Assembly: GCA_904418845.1 (NCBI GenBank)
Contig: CAJFQC010000006.1
Span: 1-64,000 of the forward strand
Reading direction: 5' to 3'
Origin: an uncultured Ruminococcus sp.
GTDB taxonomy: Bacteria > Bacillota > Clostridia > Lachnospirales > Lachnospiraceae
Length of the DNA stretch: 64,000 nt
Shown: positions 53,839-63,700 of the stretch, one piece after another
How positions within the stretch are numbered: the first letter of the stretch is position 1
Layout of the letters: each line of letters starts with the position of its first letter
Position numbers and translations under genes: made by a program
Notes under the pieces: generated by a model
Told to the model about the DNA's origin: nothing
The model's input: the letters and a program-made list of their open reading frames with translations, nothing else
Databases searched by the model: none

Positions 53839-54665
53839 TAATATTCCTCGATGTTTACTACATTTGTCGTCGGTACATCAAAGGGCATGACCGTGTTGGC
53901 GAACCTTCGGAACTTCTCCGCCGCATCACTCACATAGAATGAGTATCGGCTGTGCTCTTCTGTTGCCCCGTCGTTTTCCATATCCTGTTCGTGTAAAATC
54001 CTTTTTAAATCCATCGCCGTCTCATATGCCGGGTTGACGATCTGTATCTCTTCGCCCATATACTCGCGGATCTTAGATCTCAGGAGCGGATAATGGGTAC
54101 ATCCCAGTATCATTGCGTCGATATCCGTGCTGCGCATAGATTCCAGATAATACTCAATCACTTCCTGTGTCACTGCATGCTCCTTGAAGCCTTCTTCCAC
54201 AAGAGGGACAAAGAGCGGGCATGCTTTCTCAATGACTGTGACCTCCGGCGCCATACCCTGGATAATCTTCGTGTACATCCCGCTCTGTACTGTGGCATCT
54301 GTTCCCACGACACCGATTTTACGGTTCTTTGTCGCCTCCACAGCCGCCCTCGCGCCGGGAATGACCACCCCGATAATCGGGATTCCGAACTCGTCCCTCA
54401 CTGCATCCAGCGCCAGGGCGCTCGCGGTATTGCAGGCGATCACGATCGCCTTCACCTGTTTTGTCTTCAGGAAACGGATGATCTGTTCCGAGAAACGGAT
54501 AATCGTATTCTGTGATTTGCTTCCATATGGAACACGTGCCGTATCTCCAAAATACACAATACTTTCATTAGGAAGCTGACGGGAGATCTCCCTTGCTACC
54601 GTCAGCCCTCCCACGCCGGAATCAAACACGCCGACAGGCGCTTTCTTCCTGTTTTCTATACTCAC
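53838..54665 (-). CDS. murI: Glutamate racemase
   Basis: The start chosen is GTG 54665 with GGAG upstream; the open frame reaches 54716. The protein has 275 aa. It makes D-glutamate for peptidoglycan. Catalytic cysteines lie in VIACNTASA and ILGCTHYPLL, with GVFDSGVGGLT at the N-terminus and DTARVPYGSKS. It lies between pfkA and the DUF1934 gene. Confidence 0.94.
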   Translation of the reverse strand: MSIENRKKAPVGVFDSGVGGLTVAREISRQLPNESIVYFGDTARVPYGSKSQNTIIRFSEQIIRFLKTKQVKAIVIACNTASALALDAVRDEFGIPIIGVVIPGARAAVEATKNRKIGVVGTDATVQSGMYTKIIQGMAPEVTVIEKACPLFVPLVEEGFKEHAVTQEVIEYYLESMRSTDIDAMILGCTHYPLLRSKIREYMGEEIQIVNPAYETAMDLKRILHEQDMENDGATEEHSRYSFYVSDAAEKFRRFANTVMPFDVPTTNVVNIEEY

Positions 54666-54732
54666 GTTCTGCTCTCTCCTGACTTGGTCTCTCGATATTT
54701 CAGCCGCAGCACCCACAACAAGATATCCGTCC

Positions 54733-55752
54733 TTACAGCGCCAGTGTCTTTGCCACGTTGTACTGATAGTTGGAGATTGATTTCTTCATGGACAGTGCTT
54801 CCTCGATATCAAAATCAACATATTGGCCGTTTCTGTAGCCGACCACACGGTTTGTCTTGCCCTGGCAGAGAAGGTCTACAGCCATAGCGCCCATAATAGA
54901 AGCGTACACTCTGTCTTTACACGTCGGACTTCCCCCACGCTGCATATGTCCGAGAATCGTGGCTCTTGTCTCGATTCCTGTCGCCTCTTCGATTCTTTTT
55001 GCCATATTAATAGAATCGCCGACACCCTCTGCATTGATGATGATATAGTTCTTCTTTCCGCGTTTCTTATTCTCCATGATATCGTCGATGATATCCTGCT
55101 CGTTGAAATCATGCTCTTCCGGCATCAGGATGCGCTCAGCGCCATTGGCAATACCGCACCAAAGTGCAAGGTATCCCGCATCGCGTCCCATAACCTCAAT
55201 AATACTGCATCTCTCGTGGGAGGTTGATGTATCACGCACCTTATCGATCGCTTCCATGGCTGTATTCACCGCTGTATCAAAGCCGATCGTATAATCTGTG
55301 CATCCGATGTCCAGATCGATCGTTCCCGGAACGCCTACAGTATTAACGCCGAGATTTGCCAGCTTCTGAGCACCGGCAAAAGACCCGTCTCCACCGATAA
55401 CTACAAGGCCGTCAATGCCGTATTTTTTACAGATGGCCGCTGCTTTCTGCTGTCCTTCTTCCGTACGCATTGTTTTACAGCGTGCTGTCTGAAGGATGGT
55501 ACCGCCGCGCTGGATCGTATCGGATACATCGCGCGCGGACAGATCTATGATCTCCTCTTTGAGAAGTCCATGATACCCTCTGCGGACACCACGCACTTTC
55601 AATCCTTTTGAAAGTGCTCTTCTGACAACGGCACGGATTGCCGCATTCATGCCCGGAGCATCACCGCCGCTTGTAAGGACACCGATCGTGCGAATACTGT
55701 CTTCGATCTCGTCTAAATACTTTTCTTTCTCATTTACATTATTCTCTGCCAT
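54733..55752 (-). CDS. pfkA: ATP-dependent 6-phosphofructokinase
   Basis: From ATG 55752 (AGGTGG upstream) the protein has 339 aa. Motifs are LTSGGDAPGMNAAIR, VIGGDGSFAGA and the catalytic GTIDLDIGCTDYTIGFDTA. The TIDxD pattern and the Gly of GGDGS indicate use of ATP. It phosphorylates fructose-6-phosphate. It follows dnaE by about 90 bp in the same direction. Confidence 0.95.
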   Translation of the reverse strand: MAENNVNEKEKYLDEIEDSIRTIGVLTSGGDAPGMNAAIRAVVRRALSKGLKVRGVRRGYHGLLKEEIIDLSARDVSDTIQRGGTILQTARCKTMRTEEGQQKAAAICKKYGIDGLVVIGGDGSFAGAQKLANLGVNTVGVPGTIDLDIGCTDYTIGFDTAVNTAMEAIDKVRDTSTSHERCSIIEVMGRDAGYLALWCGIANGAERILMPEEHDFNEQDIIDDIMENKKRGKKNYIIINAEGVGDSINMAKRIEEATGIETRATILGHMQRGGSPTCKDRVYASIMGAMAVDLLCQGKTNRVVGYRNGQYVDFDIEEALSMKKSISNYQYNVAKTLAL

Positions 55753-55841
55753 GTCTTTTCCACCTTTCTGTAAAAGCAGATAACTGCCCCACCCATGCCT
55801 TGAAAATTTCTTCACAATTTTCGAAAATTATTCTACCCTAT

Positions 55842-58800
55842 TTAGAAGTGGTTTTCAATAGCTTTTTCCACCACTTTTACCCGCTCCTCTCCGAAATGAT
55901 TCATCAGTCTTCCCAAAACCTGTGGGCTGATTCTTATATTGCGGTTTCTCGGAAGCCGCTTGATCGCTCTTTCTTTCGCGCAGTAGATGACAACTTCGTC
56001 TTCCCCTTCTGAGTCTGCCAGATAACCGTAGACGATCTGTTCCGCCTCCGCAAATGTCTCTTTGTCCGGGAACTGGAGCCACAGTTCTTTCTTTGTTCTC
56101 TCAAAAGGGATCACCTTCTCACAGATCAGCTTGCTTGCTTTCTCATCTTCCTCCGACACACGCCCCCGGATAAACACCTTACTGTCCACATCGAGAAAGC
56201 TGCGGTTACTTTCATAATCTCGCGGAAACACAACAACCTCCACTGTTCCCAGCAGATCCTCCACAGTGACAAACGCCATCGTCTGATTCGTCTTTGTATG
56301 CTTCACCGTCTTGTCCGTGATCATTCCGCCGATAATCTCTTTTGCTCCGTCATGCACTTTCGCCCGTCCGGTCTCTTCGTCCGGCTGGAAGTCCATTGTA
56401 GTAGCCGAGATCACTTTTTTCCATTTCTCCTCATATTCTTCCAACGGATGTCCACTGATATAGATACCGAGCACCTCTTTCTCAAAGGCAAGCATATTCT
56501 CCTTCGCGTACTCGCCGACATCCGGCATGCGGATCTGGAACTCTGCCTTCTGCTCCTCACCCACAAGATCAAACAGGCTCATCTGTCCAGACATGGAATA
56601 CTTCTTCTCCTGGTTAACATGATCCACGATCTGGACGTAGATGCTCATAAACTGCTTTCTTGTGCCTCCTAAAGTATCCAAAGCCCCTGCTTTTATGAGA
56701 TTCTCTATAGTCCTTTTATTGAGTACATCCTTCGGCAAAAGCCGTGTAATAAAATCTTCCAGATTCTTAAACGGTCCCAGTTCTTCCCGCTCCTTGATCA
56801 TCGTCTGTACGACCGGGCGCCCAATGCTCTTGATTGCGGCGAGCCCGTATCGGATATCGCCCCCGTCAACCGAGAAGTCTGCCTCCCCTTTATTAATATC
56901 CGGGGGAAGGATCTTAATGTTCATCTGGCGGCACGCGTAAATATATTCTGCCACTTTTGATGGATTCTCGATCACGGATGTCATCAGCGCTGCCATGAAT
57001 TCTACCGGGTAGTAATATTTCAGCCATGCTGTCTGATAGGCCACCACTGCATACGCAGCGGCATGTGACTTGTTGAACGCATACTTGGCAAAATCAATCA
57101 TCTCATCATAGATCTTATTCGCCGTCTTCTCATCGATGCCATTTTTTACACATCCCGGAACATCCGTATCCTCATCGCCATACACGAAGATTTGACGTTC
57201 TTTCTGCATGACATCGCCCTTTTTCTTAGACATCGCGCGCCGCAGGAGATCGCTCCTTCCCAGCGTATATCCCGCAAGGTCACGCACGATCTGCATGACC
57301 TGCTCCTGATATACGATGCAGCCGTAGGTCGGCTCAAGGATCGGTTCAAGCTGCGGGCAGTCATAGGCAATGGCGGATTCATCATTCTTTCCCCTGATAT
57401 ACTGGGGGATAAAATCCATAGGACCCGGACGATACAGCGAGATACCTGCAATGATATCCTCAAGGCTGTGGGGTTTGAGCTCTTTCATGAAGCTTTTCAT
57501 CCCTGCGCTTTCAAGCTGGAAGATACCGTCTGTCTTTCCTGTCCCGATATAGTCCAGCACCTTTGCATCATTATAGTCAATCTTGTCTATATCGATATCC
57601 GCATTTTTCTTCCTCGCCATCCTTACCGCATTCTGTATTACAGTCAGAGTCCGCAGACCTAAGAAGTCCATCTTAAGAAGGCCCAGCTCCTCCAATGTAG
57701 TCATTGTAAACTGGGTGGTAATTGAACCGTCCGCCGCCCTTGAGAGGGGGACATATTCGTCCACAGATTTCTGGCTGATGACCACTCCGGCCGCGTGCAT
57801 GGAACTGTGCCTTGGAAGGCCTTCCAGACGTTTTGCCATATCAATGAGCGTCTTTACCTGCTCATCATTTTCATAAGTCCGCTTAAGCTCTGAATTCTCC
57901 TTAAGCGCGCGGTCAATGGTAATATTCAGTTCCTGCGGGATCATCTTCGCGATGCTGTCCACGAACGCATACGGCAGATCCATGACCCGTCCTACATCCC
58001 GGATCACGCCCCGCGCCGCGAGCGTACCGAAGGTAACAATCTGCACCACCCGGTCTTCCCCGTATTTGCGCACCACGTAATCGATCACTTCCTGTCTGCG
58101 CTCAAAGCAGAAGTCCACATCGATATCAGGCATGGAGACACGTTCCGGATTGAGAAATCGTTCAAAGAGGAGCTGATACCGGATGGGATCAATGGTCGTG
58201 ATTCCCAGACAATAGGACACAATACTTCCTGCCGCCGATCCTCTTCCGGGTCCTACCGCTATCCCGTGGTCTTTCGCATATTTGATAAAGTCCCACACGA
58301 TCAGAAAGTAGTCTACATATCCCATGTTCTGGATGGTGTCAAGCTCATATGCCAGTCTGTCTTTCAACTCCTGGGACGGCTCGCCGTAGCGGTCACTCAG
58401 TCCTTCGTAACAAAGGTTCTGCAGATACTCCCATGCAGTGAACCCCTCCGGCACATCATACTTTGGAAGCTTTGTCACACCGAACTCGATCTCTACCGAG
58501 CAACGGTCCGCGATCCGCTGTGTATTGTCCAGCGCCTGGAGCGCATACGGGAAAAGCTTCTCCATCTCCTCAGGGGATTTCACATAGTACTGTCCCCCCG
58601 CATAGCGCATCCTGTTCTCATCGGAAAGCTTTTTCCCCGTCTGGATGCACAGCAGGATATCATGAGGTCTGGCATCTTCCGCGTAAGTATAGTGGACATC
58701 ATTGGTAGCCACCAGTCCGATCCCTGTTTCCTGAGACATTTTAAGCAGATGCTGGTTCACCAGCCCTTGTTCCGGTATGCCATGATCCTGGAGTTCGAGG

Positions 58801-59315
58801 AAATAATTGTCCTCTCCGAAAATGTCCTGATATTCCAGCGCAGTCTTTTTAGCCTCATCGTAAAGCCCCTTTGCGATATACCGCTGTACCTCTCCGGCCA
58901 GACATGCGCTCAAGGCAATGATCCCCTTATGGTATTTTCTCAGAAGCTCTTTATCTACACGAGGCTTATAATAGTATCCCTCAACAAAGCCTTTTGATAC
59001 GACCTTCATGAGATTGGCATAGCCTTCATTATTTTCCGCGAGCAGCACAAGATGATAATATCGGTCGTCCCCGCCCGTCACTTCCCTGTCAAACCGGGAA
59101 TTCGGAGCCACATACACCTCGCATCCCAAGATTGGATTAATCCCCTGGCGACGCGCCTCCCGGTAAAAATCGATCACGCCGTACATTACACCGTGATCTG
59201 TGATCGCCGCGCTGTTCATTCCAAGCTCTTTTACTCTGGAGACATATTCTTTTATTTTGTTAGATCCGTCCAGAAGACTGTACTCTGTATGGACATGCAA
59301 ATGTACAAAACTCAT
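55842..59315 (-). CDS. dnaE: DNA polymerase III alpha subunit DnaE
   Basis: The protein has 1157 aa. The N-terminal PHP domain begins HLHVHTEYSLLDGSNKI. The catalytic aspartates are in MPDIDVDFCFERR and the third motif is near TGIFQLESAGM. The clamp-binding motif QMSLFDL is near residue 915, followed by an OB domain (GGMITDKTVKHTKTN). This is the DnaE1 type, complete. It has AGAGGTG before the ATG, and a terminator hairpin lies only 19 bp upstream. Confidence 0.96.
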   Translation of the reverse strand: MSFVHLHVHTEYSLLDGSNKIKEYVSRVKELGMNSAAITDHGVMYGVIDFYREARRQGINPILGCEVYVAPNSRFDREVTGGDDRYYHLVLLAENNEGYANLMKVVSKGFVEGYYYKPRVDKELLRKYHKGIIALSACLAGEVQRYIAKGLYDEAKKTALEYQDIFGEDNYFLELQDHGIPEQGLVNQHLLKMSQETGIGLVATNDVHYTYAEDARPHDILLCIQTGKKLSDENRMRYAGGQYYVKSPEEMEKLFPYALQALDNTQRIADRCSVEIEFGVTKLPKYDVPEGFTAWEYLQNLCYEGLSDRYGEPSQELKDRLAYELDTIQNMGYVDYFLIVWDFIKYAKDHGIAVGPGRGSAAGSIVSYCLGITTIDPIRYQLLFERFLNPERVSMPDIDVDFCFERRQEVIDYVVRKYGEDRVVQIVTFGTLAARGVIRDVGRVMDLPYAFVDSIAKMIPQELNITIDRALKENSELKRTYENDEQVKTLIDMAKRLEGLPRHSSMHAAGVVISQKSVDEYVPLSRAADGSITTQFTMTTLEELGLLKMDFLGLRTLTVIQNAVRMARKKNADIDIDKIDYNDAKVLDYIGTGKTDGIFQLESAGMKSFMKELKPHSLEDIIAGISLYRPGPMDFIPQYIRGKNDESAIAYDCPQLEPILEPTYGCIVYQEQVMQIVRDLAGYTLGRSDLLRRAMSKKKGDVMQKERQIFVYGDEDTDVPGCVKNGIDEKTANKIYDEMIDFAKYAFNKSHAAAYAVVAYQTAWLKYYYPVEFMAALMTSVIENPSKVAEYIYACRQMNIKILPPDINKGEADFSVDGGDIRYGLAAIKSIGRPVVQTMIKEREELGPFKNLEDFITRLLPKDVLNKRTIENLIKAGALDTLGGTRKQFMSIYVQIVDHVNQEKKYSMSGQMSLFDLVGEEQKAEFQIRMPDVGEYAKENMLAFEKEVLGIYISGHPLEEYEEKWKKVISATTMDFQPDEETGRAKVHDGAKEIIGGMITDKTVKHTKTNQTMAFVTVEDLLGTVEVVVFPRDYESNRSFLDVDSKVFIRGRVSEEDEKASKLICEKVIPFERTKKELWLQFPDKETFAEAEQIVYGYLADSEGEDEVVIYCAKERAIKRLPRNRNIRISPQVLGRLMNHFGEERVKVVEKAIENHF

Positions 59316-59333
59316 CTTTCACCTCTGAATGTT

Positions 59334-59363
59334 AAAAGGGCGGCTCCCTTACGGGAACTGCCC
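59334..59363 (-). terminator. Intrinsic terminator in the dnaE leader
   Basis: On the minus strand the stem GGGCAGTTCCC / GGGAGCCGCCC with loop GTAA is followed by TTTT. It lies directly after a 48-codon frame and 19 bp before the dnaE start. Confidence 0.7.
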
Positions 59364-59510
59364 TCATCGGTCCTGTCTGTCATATTCCCTGTCCGTATCC
59401 TCTTTCTCATACGCGATGACTTCCAGCTCGGGGATCTCCCCGTTGGAGAGGATGTTCGCCATAGAAACATACTGTGACAGCTTTGACTTTAAGTTCAATC
59501 TGTCTCTCAA
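59364..59510 (-). CDS. Possible small protein (48 aa, TTG start) before dnaE
   Basis: A 48-codon frame begins with TTG (RDRLNLKSKLSQYVSMANIL) and ends in an acidic and basic tail (VIAYEKEDTDREYDRQDR). The stop codon abuts the terminator at 59334-59363. A consensus-like promoter lies 24 bp upstream. The ribosome site is weak. It may be a small protein, a leader peptide or the body of a short RNA. Confidence 0.45.
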   Translation of the reverse strand: MRDRLNLKSKLSQYVSMANILSNGEIPELEVIAYEKEDTDREYDRQDR

Positions 59511-59533
59511 ACGGTTTCTTTCACACACATCTT

Positions 59534-59561
59534 ATTATACCCTATTTCAGTTGGATTGCAA
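59534..59561 (-). promoter_or_regulatory. Promoter of the dnaE leader/small transcript
   Basis: TTGCAA (59556-59561), a 16-bp spacer and a perfect TATAAT (59534-59539) read toward the small frame and dnaE. It overlaps the last codons of cvfB. Confidence 0.65.
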
Positions 59562-60377
59562 GATTTTTCCCTGCTTTTCATCAATGGTGATCTTCCCTTG
59601 TTTTAACAGTCTTCCAACCGCTCTTTTAAACGCCGCTTTACTCATCCCAAGCTCTGCCTTAATGCATTCCGGGTCTGTTTTATCTGTAAACGGGAGCTCT
59701 CCTCCATTCTTCATGATCCGTTCCATGACAAGATGTGCATCCTTATCCATCTGCTCCGGGATCTTTGCCCTCACACTTAAGTCCAGTTTGCCGTCTGCTT
59801 TTACCGCTGTCACGCGGGCCTCAATCTGCTGCCCGGCATACATCCTGCCGTATACTTCTCTTCTCGGTATAAGGGCAGAATATTTGTCGTCCACCGCCAC
59901 GAACACGCCGGACTCTCTGCTTGTCTCATACACTGTCCCTGATACCATGTCGTCCTTTTTATATGGGGAATCCGTCCGCAGCAGAGGATAGACTTTCATA
60001 GTCGCGCACAGCCGTCCGCTTTTGTCAACGTAAAGGCTTACTAGACAGCGGTTGCCTTTTTCTACCTTTGTGGTCTGTTCTCTGAACGGCAGGAGCAGGT
60101 CCTTCTCAAGCCCCCAGTCAAGAAACGCGCCGACTTGTCCCACATCAACCACGTCAAGAACCGCAAGTTCCCCGACAGTCAGCTTCGGTTCATTGGTCGT
60201 AGCAATCATACGGTCAGATGAGTCTTTATATAAAAACACTTCTACCGGATCTCCCACGTCAATTCCATCCGGCACCTGTTTCTTCGGCAGAAGCACCCGT
60301 TCTTCATCACTTCCAAGGTACACACCGAAGTCCACTCTCTTAACAACCGTCAGTACTTGTTTTTCTCCTAATCTCAT
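59547..60377 (-). CDS. cvfB: CvfB-family S1 RNA-binding protein
   Basis: The protein has 276 aa. S1-like domains (VVKRVDFGVYLG; VVDVGQVGAFLDWGLEKDLLLPFREQ; GTVYETSRESGVFVAVDDKYSALIP) are followed by a C-terminal winged helix (KAAFKRAVGRLLKQGKI). CvfB affects virulence regulator expression in staphylococci. The role here is unknown. Promoter TTGACA-17-TAGATT lies at 60445-60473. Confidence 0.92.
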   Translation of the reverse strand: MRLGEKQVLTVVKRVDFGVYLGSDEERVLLPKKQVPDGIDVGDPVEVFLYKDSSDRMIATTNEPKLTVGELAVLDVVDVGQVGAFLDWGLEKDLLLPFREQTTKVEKGNRCLVSLYVDKSGRLCATMKVYPLLRTDSPYKKDDMVSGTVYETSRESGVFVAVDDKYSALIPRREVYGRMYAGQQIEARVTAVKADGKLDLSVRAKIPEQMDKDAHLVMERIMKNGGELPFTDKTDPECIKAELGMSKAAFKRAVGRLLKQGKITIDEKQGKILQSN

Positions 60378-60444
60378 AAACGCTTTTCTCCTTTGCAGGC
60401 CCCGGCCGCGGTCTCTGCCCCGGAATCTGTCTTTATCTCACTTT

Positions 60445-60473
60445 AATCTAAAGTATCCCAGGGAAATTGTCAA
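60445..60473 (-). promoter_or_regulatory. cvfB promoter
   Basis: TTGACA (60468-60473), a 17-bp spacer and TAGATT (60445-60450) read toward cvfB, about 70 bp before its ATG. Confidence 0.6.
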
Positions 60474-60521
60474 TGCCGCCTTTAAAAGAAATGTTTCGCC
60501 GTTTAATAAAGAAATTTTATC

Positions 60522-63500
60522 TTACAATTCAAAAAGGCTCATCTGATAGCACTCGTTTTCTTTTTTCTTCTCAGTCGCCTTCTCCTGTCTTATATATTCT
60601 CCTTCCTTCAATTCTTGTAAAAACTCCGACTTTTCTCCTGAACAAGTCATGATCAGCTCCTCTTTCGCGCGGGTAATACCTACATAGAACAGTCTGCGCT
60701 CTTCTTCCTTATCCGCAGGATGCTTCTCACTCTCCAGAGGAATCATTCCCTGCTCTGCGCCAAAGATGAACACCGCCGGGAACTCCAGTCCCTTTGACCC
60801 GTGAAGTGTCATCAAGGTCACGGCTTCGGAGATATATTCCTTATCCCCGCACCGTTTCAGATCACTTTCCACTCCCAGCTCCAGCGCGCTTAAAAACTCA
60901 GACATGCTCTTATAGAACACTGCTGTCTGTGCCAGCTTCTGCATCGCCGGATCTTCCGTAAGTCCCGCCTCTTTCATCCACGTTTCCGTGAACTTTTTAG
61001 GTTTATTCTTTTGATAAAGTCCACGAAACTTCTCCGCTGTCTTTCTGACCAGTTCCTCTGTCAGAGGATTCCACTCAAGTTTCCATATCAATGCCGCGCT
61101 CTCCTTCATGGCGGAAACATCTTTCGAATCCCGCAGATACTTAAAGAAGCATATGCTTCCCTGTACGCTGTCTTTCTCAAGAAACGGCTCCCGCCCTGCC
61201 ACAATATATGGAATTCCTTCCTTTTTCAGGCAGTTTTCAATGAGCTGCGACTGCCGGTTTGTCCGGTACAATATAGCGATCTCTCCGAACCCCCGCACTT
61301 TTCTTCCGTCATTTTCCCATGTATCCCGGTGGGCTTCCAGCATACCGATGCCGCCTGACATACGCCCGATCTCTTTAGCAATAAATATTCCTTCCGCCAG
61401 AGAGCTTTCCGTCTCCACTATACGCACCGGGACATTGCCCGGACAGTTGGGACGAAGCATTTCGCGGCCCGGCATCACACTCGCTGCGGCAGATAAGATC
61501 TGAGGCGACGACCGGTAGTTCTCTGACAGTTCTATCAATTCTATATCCGGATAGTCCTGAGCCAGCCTGTCAAAGCACTTTGCGTCTGCCCCGCGGAACC
61601 CATAGATGGACTGATCCGGGTCCCCGATAACAAACAGTTCCTGTCCTCTGCTGTGCCACAGACGGATGAGACGGTTCTGAAGCGGATTGATATCCTGGAA
61701 TTCATCTATGAGCAGGTAGCGGAACTGCTTCTCCCATCCCGGATATGCCTGTCCGCTTGCGACCAGTTCTGCTGTTTTAAGAAGAAGATCGTCAAAATCA
61801 AACAGTTTTCGATCTGCCTTCTTCTGCTCGTACATCTCATAAGTCTTCTGCCATTCTTCCCATCTGTCTGTTTCTTCCGAGGTCATGACTCCCGACTTAT
61901 ACCGGGATACGCTTTCAAGAAATTCCTTTGCACTGCCGCACTGCGTCTCTTCCGCAATAGAACGCAGTTCTGCATCTGTGGCAATCTCAAACTCTATTCC
62001 CTTCTTTTTCAGAAAATCCAGGCAGATCGCATGGAACGTGCCGATCTGCATCGTTCTCCCCACTGATTTCCTGCCGGTCTCTCTCCCGATTCTCTCCTCA
62101 AGTTCTGCCGCCGCTTGATTCGTAAATGTAACTGCCGTAACATCAGACGGCCGTACTCTGCGGTGCTCCAGGAGATATTTCAGACGGGATACCAGCGTCT
62201 TTGTCTTACCTGTTCCGGGTCCGGCTTTTACTGCGATGCAGACAGAATCTGACATAACCGCCCTTTCCTGCTCCGGGTTCAAAACCGCCTTCTTTTCCTG
62301 CGTTCGGCTTTTCTGCTGACTCTGCCGCTGATTTTGTGCCAGGTTTTGTGGGCGGCCCTGTGTGTCACTCTGGGGCTGACTCTGTGATTGGTTTTGCTTA
62401 TCAATCAGATCAAGGAAGCTCATCTGTCCTTCCGTATTATTCAACTCCTCTGCGCTGAAGAGGCGGATCACTCCATACTCTCCGTCGAATCCCGGTATCC
62501 GCTCCACCTGTCCGCCCCGGAGACGCCCGATCCCTTCCGCGATCCGCGCTCCCGACACCCGGCGGATCTCCTCTAACGGAAGCCGTCTTAATATCTCAAA
62601 TTCTGGTCCCAGTTCCGAGAGCATCCTCATATATTCCCGCTCCGCCCTCTTGCTCGCCGCCGTACAGCCAAAGGTCGCCGCAATCACCTCGGGAAGCGGC
62701 ACAAGACTTTCGAAAGCCTTCGCTCCTTCTTTTACATACCCTTCTTCCCTGTCTGCCAGCTCTTCTACACGGTGGGACACCCCGATCGTGATCTTCCGCC
62801 CGCACACCGGGCAGACACCGTTACGCTTCATTGTTTCAGACGGGGACAGACAGAGATTGCATTTCCGGTGTCCGTCCATATGATACTTTCCCTCTTCCGG
62901 GAAAAACTCAATCGTGCCATGCAGTCCTTCTCCTGTCTGTATGGCACGGGCAAGCCCCTCATAAGACATAGGGATATCAAACAGGTTGGCCTCCCTCCCC
63001 AGCTTCGCCGGGGAATGGGCGTCCGAGTTGGATATAAGCTGGAAACGGTCTAATGCTGACACGCGCCAATTCATAGGCGGATCTGAAGAAAGCCCTGTCT
63101 CCACAGCATATACATACGGCGCCAGATCCTCAAAGCATTCTTCTACTGTATTGAACCCGGAAAAAGCTCCGAACATAGAGAAATGCGGCGTCCATATATG
63201 TGCCGGCACATAAACTGCCTCCGGGCATAATTCCAAAGTAATCTCCAGCAGATCATGGCAATCCAGCCCAAGGATAGGGCGCCCATCCGAATGAATATTG
63301 CCGATCTGTTCCAATTTATTTGAAATGCGCTCCGCATCTTCCAATCCGGGAAGAAGGATCACACTGTGAACCTTGCGGACTTTTCCGTTCTTCTTATAAA
63401 TAGAGCTGATCTCTCCTGTAACAACAAAACGGGGGTTCATCTCCCCCTGCACGCTGCCGTCCTGTATTCTATATTCGTCTTTGAGCACATACAGCCCGCC

Positions 63501-63677
63501 CTCAGCCGGCGTAAGCTTTTCCCCCAACTCTTCTCTCCATGCGGGATGGGTAAAATCCCCCGTCCCCACAATGTGTATCCCCTTTCGTCTCGCCCACAAA
63601 TCCAGATATTCCGGTGTGCAGTCCTTGCTGGTCGCCCGCGAATATCTGGAATGAATATGTAAATCCGCTATATACAT
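60522..63677 (-). CDS. EndoQ-like PHP nuclease fused to UvrD-family helicase
   Basis: The protein has 1051 aa. Residues 1-415 are a PHP domain (H7-x-H9, DFTH, SNSDAH) with a four-Cys zinc site (C273, C276, C289, C292). This matches the EndoQ/TIGR00375 family, which nicks at deaminated bases in archaea. A Gln-rich linker (about 428-455) leads to a superfamily 1 helicase with AGPGTGKT and FTNQAAAELEERI, RYLLIDEFQDINPLQ, GDPDQSIYGFRGAD and LMTLHGSKGLEF. Sliding-clamp-like motifs QMSFLDL (418-424) and QMSLFEL (1045-1051) are present. It is probably a DNA-repair enzyme. Confidence 0.9.
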   Translation of the reverse strand: MYIADLHIHSRYSRATSKDCTPEYLDLWARRKGIHIVGTGDFTHPAWREELGEKLTPAEGGLYVLKDEYRIQDGSVQGEMNPRFVVTGEISSIYKKNGKVRKVHSVILLPGLEDAERISNKLEQIGNIHSDGRPILGLDCHDLLEITLELCPEAVYVPAHIWTPHFSMFGAFSGFNTVEECFEDLAPYVYAVETGLSSDPPMNWRVSALDRFQLISNSDAHSPAKLGREANLFDIPMSYEGLARAIQTGEGLHGTIEFFPEEGKYHMDGHRKCNLCLSPSETMKRNGVCPVCGRKITIGVSHRVEELADREEGYVKEGAKAFESLVPLPEVIAATFGCTAASKRAEREYMRMLSELGPEFEILRRLPLEEIRRVSGARIAEGIGRLRGGQVERIPGFDGEYGVIRLFSAEELNNTEGQMSFLDLIDKQNQSQSQPQSDTQGRPQNLAQNQRQSQQKSRTQEKKAVLNPEQERAVMSDSVCIAVKAGPGTGKTKTLVSRLKYLLEHRRVRPSDVTAVTFTNQAAAELEERIGRETGRKSVGRTMQIGTFHAICLDFLKKKGIEFEIATDAELRSIAEETQCGSAKEFLESVSRYKSGVMTSEETDRWEEWQKTYEMYEQKKADRKLFDFDDLLLKTAELVASGQAYPGWEKQFRYLLIDEFQDINPLQNRLIRLWHSRGQELFVIGDPDQSIYGFRGADAKCFDRLAQDYPDIELIELSENYRSSPQILSAAASVMPGREMLRPNCPGNVPVRIVETESSLAEGIFIAKEIGRMSGGIGMLEAHRDTWENDGRKVRGFGEIAILYRTNRQSQLIENCLKKEGIPYIVAGREPFLEKDSVQGSICFFKYLRDSKDVSAMKESAALIWKLEWNPLTEELVRKTAEKFRGLYQKNKPKKFTETWMKEAGLTEDPAMQKLAQTAVFYKSMSEFLSALELGVESDLKRCGDKEYISEAVTLMTLHGSKGLEFPAVFIFGAEQGMIPLESEKHPADKEEERRLFYVGITRAKEELIMTCSGEKSEFLQELKEGEYIRQEKATEKKKENECYQMSLFEL

Positions 63678-63700
63678 GATGCCACCTCTTTATATATATC

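Noticed and set aside
62281-62400. Gln-rich stretch considered as a junction error between two genes
   Set aside because: The frame is open throughout and the repeats encode a plausible flexible linker between the two domains.
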